From Trachipleistophora hominis (taxonomy: Eukaryota; Microsporidia; Pleistophoridae): 39,874 nucleotides of DNA. The notes beneath the pieces were generated by a model, which was given only the letters and a program-made list of their open reading frames with translations, was not told where the DNA came from and did no database searches. Position 1 is the first letter of the stretch, and each line of letters opens with the position of its first letter. Made by a program: the position numbers and the translations under genes. This document shows positions 1 through 9,359 of the stretch, one piece after another. Location of the stretch: the NCBI GenBank assembly GCA_000316135.1, contig JH994068.1, positions 1 to 39,874 of the forward strand, written 5' to 3'.

Positions 1-51
1 TCCTAAGATGTATTTAATATCCTCGTTTTGAATTGTATTTGATCTAATGGT

Positions 52-690
52 TTATGAGGTCACCCTAGAGAGACTGGCATCCTCGGTGCCTGATGGACTA
101 ACCCAAACATCATTAAAACCACTTCCTAAAAAAACGTTAAATATTTCTGGATAACTAAATATTGCGTCAAGCTTTCTCGCTACCTCATTCCAACCATTCT
201 CGTTTTTTGCATCATTACTAGATAAAACTCTCAAAGTATACACGTCCTCTACATCATTATCACGAAAAAATTCAAGAATTAGACTCGTTCGTGAATCTTG
301 ATCATTTTTATCCATGTAACTTCTACTAGTCGATGCCGTGCCTGACAACAGCATCGTATTATGCGACCTAATTTGGCCAGGCATATTGCCGTACAATAGA
401 TTGGTTTCTAAAATACATCCCAAACACTTTTGTTTTTTAGTATCTGTTCTGATTCTTAATTGTTCATTTCTCGATAGATAGAAGTGGTGATATCAACCAA
501 TATTGATTCATAATTCTCTTCTAATGAATTCTTTCATCCCAGACAAATTTTACTAATATCGGGGTGATTGCATTTTGCCATCTTCACACGAATGATCATG
601 TAAAATTTTGCCTTGCTCCTTCAGATCATCAAATGTCTTATAATAATTGGCAGATAATAAATAATCGATGAAAGAATAATGTTTGTTTCA
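52..690 (-). pseudogene. Decayed protein-coding gene, family not recognised
   Basis: The minus strand carries coding-like sequence split over two reading frames. The 3' part (about 492-52) is open for over 140 codons but contains no early ATG and would start only at TTG (423-421). The 5' part (687-553) uses the same frame and ends at a TAG. Between them the coding-like sequence runs in another frame (about 575-456), itself broken by a TGA (536-534) and a TAA (458-456). This pattern of stops plus two compensating frame changes is what a frameshifted, decaying gene leaves. The composition is balanced (Asp, Glu, Ser, Asn, Trp), unlike random AT-rich DNA. No C-run promoter is visible. I cannot name the family. 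Sequencing error across several indels is the alternative. Confidence 0.5.
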
Positions 691-1477
691 TCTTTTGCTA
701 TTATATAACGTTTTTTAACTTAACAGTGGGATGTTTATTGATTGGTTGGAGAGACGTGATTAATAACAGTATATAGATGAAGCCATATTATAAAAAACCA
801 GCTACATCATTTGTTTATAAAATAAAGGATAAATAAATGTATTGTAATACGTTTTTGATCGTATTTATTTCTCTTTTATACTTATTTATTGCATTCTTGA
901 CAACCTGTATTTTTCTGTAGAGGTTAATAAGTTAATTTTTAGCTGGTGGTAGCATTTTCGTCAAAGATCGATCCCAAATAGCTGTTGAGTGAGTTGCAGA
1001 ACACGGAAACGTTCCAAAAGCATATACAACTTAAATTTAAATGTCAAGTAATTAAAAAATATCGTTTTTTGCACGAATTAACTAATCAACTTGCGAACTA
1101 TCGTTTTACTATGATAGTATATTTACTTTCTCTATTTTTATATCCAAATAACAAAATATTTCCCTAAAGACACCTCAGAAGCTGATTGATCCATTCAAAA
1201 AGAACTTACTTAGCGTTTTAATCGAAAATAAGAATTCTACGTTGTTATAATATTTCCATAATTTAAACCTACCCGGTAGTGTTTTATGATCGATATTTAG
1301 ATAAATCGTTGACATCGATAGAAAATTAGTCTCTAATCCTTAGAGAAAAATACGATTTGTTAAAAACGCCTTGCTGAACCGAAATAAAACCAAGCAAGGA
1401 TGAGCCAACGTACTGAAAAACACCTATCTACTCATCCATTTTATAAACGGAGCATACAGCTAGTGTTTCATTATTAT
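691..1477. other. AT-rich gene-free stretch
   Basis: I see no supported gene here. A 60-codon open frame at 985-1167 starts at TTG and lacks an upstream C-run. The sequence is AT-rich, without obvious tandem repeats. Confidence 0.5.
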
Positions 1478-1553
1478 TGTTGGTTCAGGGTCAATGTTCC
1501 CTATTTAATCAGATAAATAAATACCATTCATGTGGATGTTCTGCGATCTAACA
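1478..1553 (+). mobile_element. LTR-like short element, copy D (diverged)
   Basis: This 76-bp unit starts TGTTGG and ends CTAACA. It shares the core CTATTTAATCA.(n).AAATAAATA with the copies at 27528, 31677 and 32264. The flanks are ATTAT on the left and ATTAG on the right, a near-perfect 5-bp target-site duplication. The TG...CA ends and 5-bp duplication are typical of LTR retrotransposon ends, though this is much shorter than usual LTRs. It is the most diverged of the four copies. Confidence 0.5.
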
Positions 1554-1554
1554 A

Positions 1555-1785
1555 TTAGGATGAAGACTTGTCGCGAGCTCGTCTGAATAAACGACGAAAA
1601 ATGGCAAACGCAGCTTTGAAATTCGAGATGTATAAATTATTCTCAAATACCAAGAGCACTTGGTTGTCAAAAACAAGATGGAAATAAAACAGCCCGATCT
1701 GATTATGTTTATCGATAATTTGAAAACACGCATTGACTTTGTGTGTCTTGATCTTTTTATATTGTTTCATCTGGTTTATAATCAT
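1555..1785 (-). pseudogene. Coding-like fragment, 76 codons, unknown
   Basis: An ATG-initiated frame of 76 codons reads toward the LTR-like element at 1478-1553 and stops one base before its right end. The peptide has a Phe/Leu-rich middle and an Arg/Lys/Ser C-terminus. No C-run promoter precedes it. It may be a shard of a larger decayed gene or a chance frame. I cannot assign a function. Confidence 0.2.
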
Positions 1786-2078
1786 TGATCCAAGAGCTCA
1801 CCACATTTTTAATTAAAAAGCATAATCTAAGTATTCAGAATCAGATTTTTAGGATAATATTTACGTTATTTAGACCGTATATTGAGATGTCTTGTTCCAA
1901 TTTTCAATAACATGTTTATGAGTTAGAATATATTGCCATTGATACAGTAAAATGTTAATGTACTAATTCATAATGATGGTATTTGATATTGAAGGCAACA
2001 TTTTTATCGCTGCATACCTTTTAATTGTTGTAAGGATGCACGTGAAGATGTTATGCGATATTGCATAACGATCTCATC

Positions 2079-2112
2079 CATGAGCTAAAGGCTGATGGCC
2101 ATGTTAGATCCC
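2079..2112 (-). repeat. Fragment of GC-rich foldable module
   Basis: The segment CATGAGCTAAAGGCTGATGG resembles the segment at 28988-29021 and, in reverse complement, the modules at about 31336-31380 and 37041-37083. Similarity by eye is roughly 65-75 percent over 35-60 bases. Confidence 0.35.
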
Positions 2113-2467
2113 AATAAATAACAAGAGTGTTTGTGCGTTGAAATTTTTTAACTATTTTAATCATTTTTAATTATTAAAACATTTTTATTAAAGGAACTAA
2201 TTGTTCATTTAATACGTCTCATTAAACCAAGATCCTTACTTAACGAAGTATTTTATTCTTAAAACTTATTAACGTACCACGTGTTTTATTCCCAACAGTG
2301 TTTATTAAATTCTTTTAAAAATTAATTTAAATTTGATTCATAGCACAAAAGAACAGTTTCCATCGTTTTGTCTTGCGTTGTTATTCATCAATTTCTTTTT
2401 CAAAAAATACGTTTAATTACTACCAATGATTTATCAGTATAATAAAACCTTTCTTAAGTAACAGTCT

Positions 2468-2486
2468 GTTTAATTATCACCTCACA
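2468..2486 (+). repeat. Dispersed GTTTAATTA box
   Basis: GTTTAATTATCACCTCACA. It is preceded by TTAAGTAACAGTCT, matching the 5' context of other copies (for example 39362). No GC-rich module follows this copy. Confidence 0.55.
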
Positions 2487-2849
2487 GGTATATCAACGTA
2501 ATTATTAAATCAAGAACTGCCATATAATAATATTAAATAGGTGTTAGGATGAATGTTAAAGTTGATTAAATACGTTTCTTCAAAAAATACAAGAACTGCC
2601 GAGTATAACGAATATGCCTAAAAGGTAAGAATATGTAACTTATGATGACTATCATAAATGATTGTTAATACAACGTTCAACAGATGATATAACAGTAGTT
2701 ACTCATAAACCGTCCTGCCATGTATTTCTATACTAATCAAGAAAACCCATCATTTTGTAAACCAATCGTTATTAATGTTTAATAAATTAGAACATCATAC
2801 TACGTTTAATTTATTTACGTCCCATCCTTAACTTAATAGACCACCAAAT

Positions 2850-2860
2850 AAATTAACCCC
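2850..2860 (+). promoter_or_regulatory. AAATTA-ACCCC start-proximal promoter motif
   Basis: AAATTAACCCC abuts the ATG at 2861. It combines the AAATTT-like and CCC signals reported upstream of microsporidian genes and supports the chosen start. Confidence 0.6.
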
Positions 2861-3892
2861 ATGATTTACGGTGAATTGATCGTAGGTCTGCCAGGAAGTG
2901 GTAAAACAACGTATTTAAAATATAAAAAGAATTATTTAGCAGGTAGGAACGTATATACGGTGAACTTAGACCCTGGTAGATGGGAAAAGGAGCGGCATGT
3001 GAACAATAAGGACACGTATAATAACAATGTTATGGACAAGACAACCAATCTAGAACGTGAAAAACAAAGTGATGGCAACAACGTTATGGACAAGACCGCT
3101 AATCTAGAACGTGAGAAAAAAAGTGATGGTAAAAATTCTGACAAGACCGCCAATCCAAAACCTGATCATCCAAAAACCGCCAATTCTAAAGAAAACGCTG
3201 AACCCTCCGTTAATAATTTTACCTTTGATTATGACATAACAAACAAATACGACACAAGAAAATACATGAAACAGCGTGAAATAGGGCCAAATCTGGCCGT
3301 TAAAAAGATTATGGAAGAATACGTTGCAAACTACGAAGAAATACGGAATATATTTTGTAATGAGGAGTGTTATTACCTTATAGACACTCCCGGCCAGATA
3401 GAAAGTATTCTTAACTTTGATAGACTGTTACTACGTCTACAACGAGATGGTATTAGACTGGTGACCGTGTTTCTATCAGACATAAATTCCATGACAAGCA
3501 TAGAAAGCCTATCCTACACGTATTTTATGACCATGCAGACCATGGTCACTCTCAATCATTCACAGATCAACGTTTTTACCAAATTAGATCTTCTTGATAA
3601 GATCAGGTTAATTGATAAGCTTAGCAATTTGATAGAGCTAGCGCTTAATGTTGAGGAGTATCCCGTGCTGTTTAAGGTGTTGTACCGTTTTATAGAAAGA
3701 GAGTCTTTGATTGAATATCAAGTGATGGAGTATAGAGAGGATGTGCTGTGCTATTTGCAGTTTTGTATTGATCAGGCAAGCGGATTTATAAATGAGATAG
3801 AGGATGAGAACACCTTAGCGGAGTATTTAAGCGGTATAAAAGAGAAAGAGGAGATAATACGATCATACGAGGAGAAGGAAGGAGCTATATGA
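2861..3892 (+). CDS. GPN-loop GTPase, GPN2-like
   Basis: This is a GPN-loop GTPase of 343 residues; the family acts as assembly and nuclear-import factors for RNA polymerase II and related complexes. Seen motifs: P-loop GLPGSGKTTY (9-18), NLDP (35-38), the family-defining Gly-Pro-Asn (142-144), DTPGQIE (175-181) and TKLD (240-243). The N-terminus (M-I-Y-G...GLPGSGKTTY) most resembles GPN2 among the three eukaryotic paralogues; the paralogue call is inference. Unusual: residues about 40-120, between NLDP and the GPN loop, are a lysine- and asparagine-rich insertion containing an 18-residue tandem duplication (55-72 and 73-90; DNA 3023-3076 and 3077-3130). The C-terminus is Glu/Lys-rich (EEK pattern) and runs into a minisatellite of related units beyond the stop. 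The start is fixed by an ACCCC run directly before the ATG. Confidence 0.88.
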   Translation: MIYGELIVGLPGSGKTTYLKYKKNYLAGRNVYTVNLDPGRWEKERHVNNKDTYNNNVMDKTTNLEREKQSDGNNVMDKTANLEREKKSDGKNSDKTANPKPDHPKTANSKENAEPSVNNFTFDYDITNKYDTRKYMKQREIGPNLAVKKIMEEYVANYEEIRNIFCNEECYYLIDTPGQIESILNFDRLLLRLQRDGIRLVTVFLSDINSMTSIESLSYTYFMTMQTMVTLNHSQINVFTKLDLLDKIRLIDKLSNLIELALNVEEYPVLFKVLYRFIERESLIEYQVMEYREDVLCYLQFCIDQASGFINEIEDENTLAEYLSGIKEKEEIIRSYEEKEGAI

Positions 3893-4148
3893 GGGGAAAG
3901 GGAAGGTAATACGATGAAAAGAAAGAGTTAATATGAGGAGAAGGATGAAGCAATACGATGAAATGAAGAGAATGAGGAGGTAGTGTGATGAAATGAGGAG
4001 AAGGATGAAGTAGTACGATGAAATGAAGAGAAAGAGTGATAATACGAGGAGAAGGAAGAAGTAATATGAGGATAAAGGGGAGGGTAATACGAGGAGTAGG
4101 AATAAGTAATACGAGAAGAAGGATGAAGTAATATGATGATAATAAACA
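3893..4148 (+). repeat. Purine-rich minisatellite continuing the GPN gene tail
   Basis: Imperfect units of about 30-33 bp (GAGGAGAAGGATGAAGTA-ATACGATGAAAT type) repeat from the last codons of the GTPase gene to about 4130. Read on in the frame of the gene they give acidic EEK-type peptide units separated by TGA and TAA codons. The units look like decayed extra copies of the protein's C-terminal repeat, or an expansion that began at the stop codon. Confidence 0.7.
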
Positions 4149-5629
4149 AGACTATAATAATAAATATAATAGTAAGTATAATGAGTAAGAAAGATTATAT
4201 GAGTAGGTAAAACTGTAGCAAAGACTGTAACAGTAAGAAAGACTAAAAGATTACACCAATGACTCTAACAACAACCAAAATATTAAATACGTATTTAAAG
4301 AAATAACACGTAAAACGTTTAATAGACCTGAGCATTAATTACCATTTAAATCGTATTAATTATTACGTAGCATTTAAATCCTTTAACAGCCGTACAACAC
4401 AAGCATAACAATCCATTCCTTAACCATCATGTTAATCACTGTACGTTCTACTTCTTAGAATAAAACGTAAGAATGTGAAAGTAATAAGAGCCCTACTTTA
4501 AACATAAATCTTAAGAGAATGTTAATTAAGACATACTAACCATTGCTTAACATTCTAATTATAAACGTTCAATCAGAATGTTAAGCAATTGCTCGTTTTG
4601 TTTGGTCTATCATTACTCTGTCATATCACCAATCAATAGAATATTCATCATAAGAACAGCTTATCGTATGTTAAAGCATTGCTTATAGGAAGTAATCATT
4701 TCTTTCTACTGTTATACTCTTACTCAATGCTGATGTGTTATTAATTGATGATGTGTTGTTAATTAATGATGTGTTGTTAATTGATGTTATACTCTTACTC
4801 AGTGATGTACTCCTAATTAATATTGTACACTTACTCAGTGATGTACTCTTAATTCATATTGTACTCTTAATCACTAACATTACACTTACTCAATACCATT
4901 ACTCCTAGTCACTAACGTTACTCCTAATCAAAATGTTTTCTTAATCACTAACATTCTCTGTACAGCAATCCTTTCATTCCATCATCTCTTCACCCTTATT
5001 CTCATACCACGTCATTAATTGTTAATCATTCTTATTCCGTTCGTATAACACCCCATAAAATGATAATTAAAGGTAATTCGTAGTTAATCGTTGTAGTAAC
5101 CATTCCTTTTAAATTGAGAGTAACTGCAAGGTTAATACGTGTTACGTAGCAAAGGTTTTATAGTTAAAGAATTACCTACCACATTATAAAGGTATCTATA
5201 CAATGTGATAATAATAATTAATAACAGTTGGTCTATTAACTATTAATAACATTAATTACTAATAAATACGTTAACTATCAACAATACATTAAATACATAC
5301 ATTAACTCTGCATACATTCACACAACATCATTATCATTGAATACACTAAATGCATTAATAAGCGTGCCCTATAATCTAATGATGTGATAATTCTTTCTTA
5401 TTTTGACGTATACACTGCTCGATTGGTAAGCATCCACTTCTTATGCCAATCACGTACCAATCATAAATGCTGTCAACCTCAAAGTGTACGTCATAAGCAT
5501 CGATCACTGCAAAGAATAGACAAGTACACCATGCTCAGCAGTTTGATAGGTTAATCACGTGCATGAGAGAAGGCGTCAGCAGATCTTCCCTTTTTATTTT
5601 CTTATAAAAGAAGGCGCGTACTACGAGCC
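4149..5629. other. Gene-free AT-rich spacer with short tandem repeats
   Basis: No gene is supported. Around 4720-4930 there are related short units (ATTGATGATGTGTTGTTAA and CTTACTCAGTGATGTACT types). From about 5385 GC content rises toward the promoter of the next gene. TATAAAA lies at about 5603-5609 and a CCC at 5588-5590. Confidence 0.5.
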
Positions 5630-5821
5630 ATGGCAGATAAAAAGAAGACTATCATCATAGGATGTGTTGTAGGGGTACTTGTGCTTATAATTCTTATAGC
5701 GTTAGGATTCTACTTTTTTGGATCATCGGGTGATGGCAGTAAGGGCAGCAGATGGTCATCAATGTTTGGAACGAGCAGTAGCAGTGATGATAAGAATAAG
5801 ACAACCAAGAAGAAGGCCTAG
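5630..5821 (+). CDS. Small single-pass membrane protein, unknown
   Basis: A 63-residue protein with a short lysine-rich N-terminus (ADKKK), one strong transmembrane segment (about residues 8-30, Val/Ile/Leu/Gly-rich ending YFFG), then a Ser/Gly/Asp-rich linker and a basic C-terminus (KNKTTKKKA). The basic residues before the membrane segment and the absence of a cleavable signal suggest a signal-anchored protein; orientation is not certain. The start sits in GCCATGG, with TATAAAA and CCC 25-40 bases upstream, and GC content is above the flanks. I do not recognise the family: it lacks the usual Sec61-beta or Sec61-gamma signature. The next two genes on this strand are ER proteins, so an ER location is possible but unproven. 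Confidence 0.6.
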   Translation: MADKKKTIIIGCVVGVLVLIILIALGFYFFGSSGDGSKGSRWSSMFGTSSSSDDKNKTTKKKA

Positions 5822-7070
5822 GCAGGATGATTGTCCTTTATTAGTACTAAAACATTTTTACGTTCTTTCTTTTCTAACCAAACGGTTTAAAAGTTATAAA
5901 ATTATTTAGCATAGCATGTATTATAAATAATGAGTGTAGAGTATTATAGTATGTAGGTTAGATAAGATAGGTTAGATTAGGTTAGGGTCGTAGTATACGG
6001 GTTAGTAAGTAATTACTATTATTAACCATAACTTACTATTATTATGTACTATAACTTACTCTACCCTCATATATACTCTCATCATCTACCCTCATCATCA
6101 TTATCCTCATCATCTACTCTCATCATCATCTACTCTCATCATTATATACTACCCTCTCCAATACCCTCATAATTATTATCCTCATCATTATCCTAATAAT
6201 AATGCTATTAATCCTTCTACAATATATTAAATGTTGTAATGCTTAACTATACTACGTACTTATACCATTGTTATTAATTATAACATTCTCTTTATACGGT
6301 ATAAGAGTATAAAATGTTATACATTAATTAACGATTGATCCTACCAGACAAGTCTTACATAGAATGGTAATTAATACTACACTTATACTTATAATACATT
6401 CTTAACTACCTACGTATTACTTATAGAGAATATTAGGTTAGTTGTACTGTACAGTAAGCCAATGCCTTATAAACAGGTAATACTCTTCATTCTACAATCT
6501 TAGTACCTATAAGTGTAGTATAAAGGGTTATACTACGTTAAGGATTGCTTATCTCATGCATTAGAATGTTGTAGAGATACTTTCTGTAGTATTTCTTATT
6601 AATACGTATAGAATAGGAAGAGTTAGAATGTTTTATACGTATTAATAAATACTATCATAGTATACTCTTAGTATAATTTATGTTAGTATTAGAGATACGT
6701 TGTTTAAACGTAGGGTTAGTATACTTTCTTAGTATAAGTATTATTTCTTAGTATAAGTATTATTTCTTGGTATGGGTATAGTCTCTAAATAGAGATATAG
6801 TCTCTTAATACAGGTATAACCTCTTTATAGAGGTATAACTGACCTCTCAATCACAACATTTTCATTCATCCATCCTTTCAATTATAACCATCCATTAACA
6901 GCCCTCTCAATTACAACCACTAAACAATCCTTTTAAAACCTCTCTCAACCACTCAATAACCACTCCATCCACAACCCTCTCTATCACAACCCTCTCAATA
7001 AACACTCCATTCTTGCATCCCTTGTAAAATACCACACATAAAAATATGTGCCATAAAAAATGCAGCCCTT
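5822..7070. other. Gene-free spacer with simple repeats
   Basis: GGTTAGATTAGGTTAGG-like units (about 5945-5990) and (C)TCATCAT/CTACTCTCATCA runs (about 6060-6200) are visible. At 6770-6840 TATAGTCTCTTAATA-type units recur. Pyrimidine-rich CCTCTCAATCACAACC units occupy about 6840-7010. No open frame here has coding-like composition. Confidence 0.5.
7066..7068 (+). promoter_or_regulatory. CCC motif before HRD3-like start
   Basis: CAGCCCTT directly precedes the ATG at 7071 and is the reason this start is preferred over the in-frame ATG 21 bases downstream. Confidence 0.45.
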
Positions 7071-8558
7071 ATGTTTTTCTTCTTTCAATGCATGACAGCC
7101 TCTCTCTTAGAAACACTGGTCCTCAACGGTAAAATACGCGAAGCATACGATAACATACAAAACGCTAGCGAACCATCCGATCTAATCTACATTTACTTCC
7201 TAAAACACCTCCGCAACGATGAGGACGCCAACTTCTATCTGATGGCTGCTGAGAATTACTCCCCGTTCTTTCGGCATATTTATGCGCACAAGGCGTTCTT
7301 TAACTTTGAGATAAGTGCGCCCGTCTCTGAACTGGCAGGCATCTATTCAAGGACGGCCAAGGCTATAGTCACCAAGTACTTGTCGAATCGTTTTAGTTTT
7401 CATGACAAAATGAAATTTGAGAAGATACGTGACGTACCACCGGTGAATTACCTGATCAATTTGATTGGCAGTGGTGACAAGAAAGCTGAAGAGACGTACA
7501 TTAACTCAGTGCTTACTGGACAGATTGACCCGAGAAATGAAATACAGAATTTGAAGAAACTGTGCGAGACGGGCAATGCTAAGGCAATGACTGTGCTGGG
7601 CAATCTTTATCTTGAAGGGTACGGCGTGGAGAAGTGTGTGAGTACGGCTATGCATTATTTTAGACAGGGTGCGGCCAACGGTGACCCGCTGTCTTACAAC
7701 GGGCTCGGCAAGATTTTTATGCGGGAGGGGCATAAAGACCTGAGCCTTGCCAAGAAGTACTTTGAGGAGGCGGCATCACGGGGCAGTGCAGAGGGCGATT
7801 ACAATCTGTTTGTGTTCGTGCGCAACGTGTACAAAATTGAGGATATGGGCCTTTCGTACCTGATCCGGTCTGTGAAGCGCTCTTACATGCCGGCGCTGTT
7901 CTCGTATGCAAAGCGTCTTCTCTCTAACGGAGAGACCGCGTCAGCGGTCTCTCACTTGGTGCCCATCTGTGATTTTGATGATTGCATTGTTGATCTGCAG
8001 GGCCGTGCACAGAAAGACTACCGCGAGGGGCGGTACGTGCCATGCCTGTACAAGCTGCTGTTCCTGTGTGAGACAGGCAGCCTCAACAGCATAGGCAACC
8101 TCCTTTACCTTCTTAAGACGTGCAAGGGCCTTGTGCCCGAGCAGGACACGCTCTTCCATACGTACTGCGATAAGTTGGCACAGATGGGGCAGATACACCA
8201 CCTGGTGGACCTTGCAGACACGTATTTCTACGGGAAAGGCACCGAGCAGTCGTACACGAAGGCGTTCTCCTTTTACTATGCGGCCATGCTCTACAAATCG
8301 GCACGTGGCAGCTACGCACTCTCGTACATGTACGAAAACGGGTTAGGCTGCACGAAGAGCATCAGCGATGCGATGAGCATGCTGTACAAGGCGTATGCGT
8401 ATGATGAGAACACGTACCTGCTGGTGTGGTACACCATGCTTAAGATTTACCTGGTTATAATCAGCAGGGCAGTGTACGCCGTGCGGTGGATCATCGGGTG
8501 TGCACTCGGTGCTCTATTCGGGTACCATTTTATTTTAAAGCGTGGTACGCGTAAATAA
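7071..8558 (+). CDS. HRD3: HRD3/SEL1L-like ERAD protein with Sel1 repeats
   Basis: A 495-residue protein with Sel1-type helical repeats and a C-terminal membrane anchor, the architecture of Hrd3/SEL1L. That protein is the partner of the Hrd1 ubiquitin ligase and presents misfolded lumenal proteins for degradation. Seen repeats: about residues 166-245 (A-M-T-V-L-G-N-L-Y-L-E-G-Y-G-V...A-M-H-Y-F-R-Q-G-A-A-N-G-D type) and about 385-450 (LADTYFYGKGT...A-F-S-F-Y-Y-A-A and LSYMYENGLG...A-M-S-M-L-Y-K-A). The final 40 residues carry one hydrophobic segment and a short basic tail. It is shorter than yeast Hrd3 (about 830 residues), as expected for reduced microsporidian proteins. The N-terminus is hydrophobic (MFFFFQC) but not a clear signal peptide. 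A generic Sel1-repeat protein is the alternative. Confidence 0.7.
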   Translation: MFFFFQCMTASLLETLVLNGKIREAYDNIQNASEPSDLIYIYFLKHLRNDEDANFYLMAAENYSPFFRHIYAHKAFFNFEISAPVSELAGIYSRTAKAIVTKYLSNRFSFHDKMKFEKIRDVPPVNYLINLIGSGDKKAEETYINSVLTGQIDPRNEIQNLKKLCETGNAKAMTVLGNLYLEGYGVEKCVSTAMHYFRQGAANGDPLSYNGLGKIFMREGHKDLSLAKKYFEEAASRGSAEGDYNLFVFVRNVYKIEDMGLSYLIRSVKRSYMPALFSYAKRLLSNGETASAVSHLVPICDFDDCIVDLQGRAQKDYREGRYVPCLYKLLFLCETGSLNSIGNLLYLLKTCKGLVPEQDTLFHTYCDKLAQMGQIHHLVDLADTYFYGKGTEQSYTKAFSFYYAAMLYKSARGSYALSYMYENGLGCTKSISDAMSMLYKAYAYDENTYLLVWYTMLKIYLVIISRAVYAVRWIIGCALGALFGYHFILKRGTRK

Positions 8559-8859
8559 AGACTATGCGGTGGTAATTGTCTGTTGAGCAGGACATTCTGT
8601 TATTGTTCTGATTACGTCCCTTTGTAAGGAATAGTAGTATTTCCTATTAAGAGGGTTAGTATAGAAAATGAAGTAATGGTTGTTACGTAATAAATATTTT
8701 GTATTACTTTCTCTAGCCCTATTAATTATGAATAACCCTCTTGATAAGAAATACTACTAAATTAATATTTCTAATCACGTAGTAACACTTGATCATACCT
8801 TCTTTACATTTTATCTCTTATGCTATTCTATACAATCTAATTCTTACCATTAATGTTCT

Positions 8860-8905
8860 TAATGTCTTTAATGTCTTTAATGTCTTTAATGTCTTTAATG
8901 TCATT
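8860..8905 (+). repeat. 10-bp tandem repeat
   Basis: TAATGTCTTT unit repeated about five times. Confidence 0.8.
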
Positions 8906-8969
8906 ACTTATGCCCTAAATGTTCTTATTAGTCTATCAGTCCTTACTCCTTACCTATGTTCTGCCTTAC

Positions 8970-9075
8970 TATTACTGCCCTTAATGTTCTTATTATTAAT
9001 GCCCTTAATGTTCTTATTATTAATGCCCTTAATGTTCTTATTATTATTGCCCTTAATGTTTTTATTATTAATGCT
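8970..9075 (+). repeat. 27-bp tandem repeat
   Basis: Four near-identical units containing CCCTTAATGTTCTTATTATT. The last copy has one or two changes. Confidence 0.8.
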
Positions 9076-9341
9076 TTACCACTACTGCCCATCATATTAT
9101 CAGCCCCACTACGTCAAGTAATACCCCTCCATCTTCCCATCCTATCTACCCAGCCCTACCTATCCTACTATCAGCTCTACCCACCGTTTTCTCATCCTAC
9201 CAATATCTACCATTAGCTCTGCCTATCCAACCCTTCAGCCCTACTTTCTACCCATCCCTACTTTCTACCCATCCCTACTTTCTACCCAGTCCTACCCTCT
9301 AAAGCCTTCCTTCCCGTAATCTCCTCCTTTTAAAAAGATTT

Positions 9342-9352
9342 AAATTTACCCC
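9342..9352 (+). promoter_or_regulatory. AAATTT-ACCCC promoter motif of ERD2
   Basis: AAATTTACCCC lies seven bases before the ATG at 9360. It is the cleanest copy of the bipartite motif in the window. Confidence 0.65.
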
Positions 9353-9359
9353 TTGTACG

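Larger units (their letters stand above)
1786..2860. other. AT-rich stretch with repeat fragments
   Basis: No supported gene. It contains an inverted repeat around 2050-2069 (TTATGC...GCATAA), one reverse-orientation fragment of the GC-rich foldable module (about 2079-2112) and one dispersed GTTTAATTA box (2468-2486). CAAGAACTGCC occurs twice (about 2510 and 2590). The last bases before 2861 are the promoter of the next gene. Confidence 0.5.
8559..9359. other. Spacer with three tandem repeat tracts
   Basis: Three low-complexity tracts lie between HRD3 and ERD2: CTTTAATGT units of 10 bp, about five copies (8860-8905); 27-bp units CCCTTAATGTTCTTATTATTAATG, about four copies (8970-9075); and 19-bp CCCTACTTTCTACCCATC units, three copies (9238-9292). 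Open frames over them encode only simple repeats. Confidence 0.6.

Noticed and set aside
985..1167. 60-codon plus-strand frame
   Set aside because: Starts only at TTG, Asn/Lys/Leu composition as expected for AT-rich DNA.
3928..4149. Minus-strand 73-codon Ser/Phe-rich frame
   Set aside because: It is the reverse of the purine-rich minisatellite behind the GPN gene; composition is explained by the repeat.
5945..5990. TTAGG-like runs as internal telomere repeat
   Set aside because: Units are irregular (GGTTAGATAAGATAGGTTAGATTAGG) and few; a normal simple repeat explains them.
8789..9216. Plus-strand 110- and 86-codon frames with NVF and LPLMFLL repeats
   Set aside because: They only translate 10-bp and 27-bp tandem repeats in different frames; no promoter motif.
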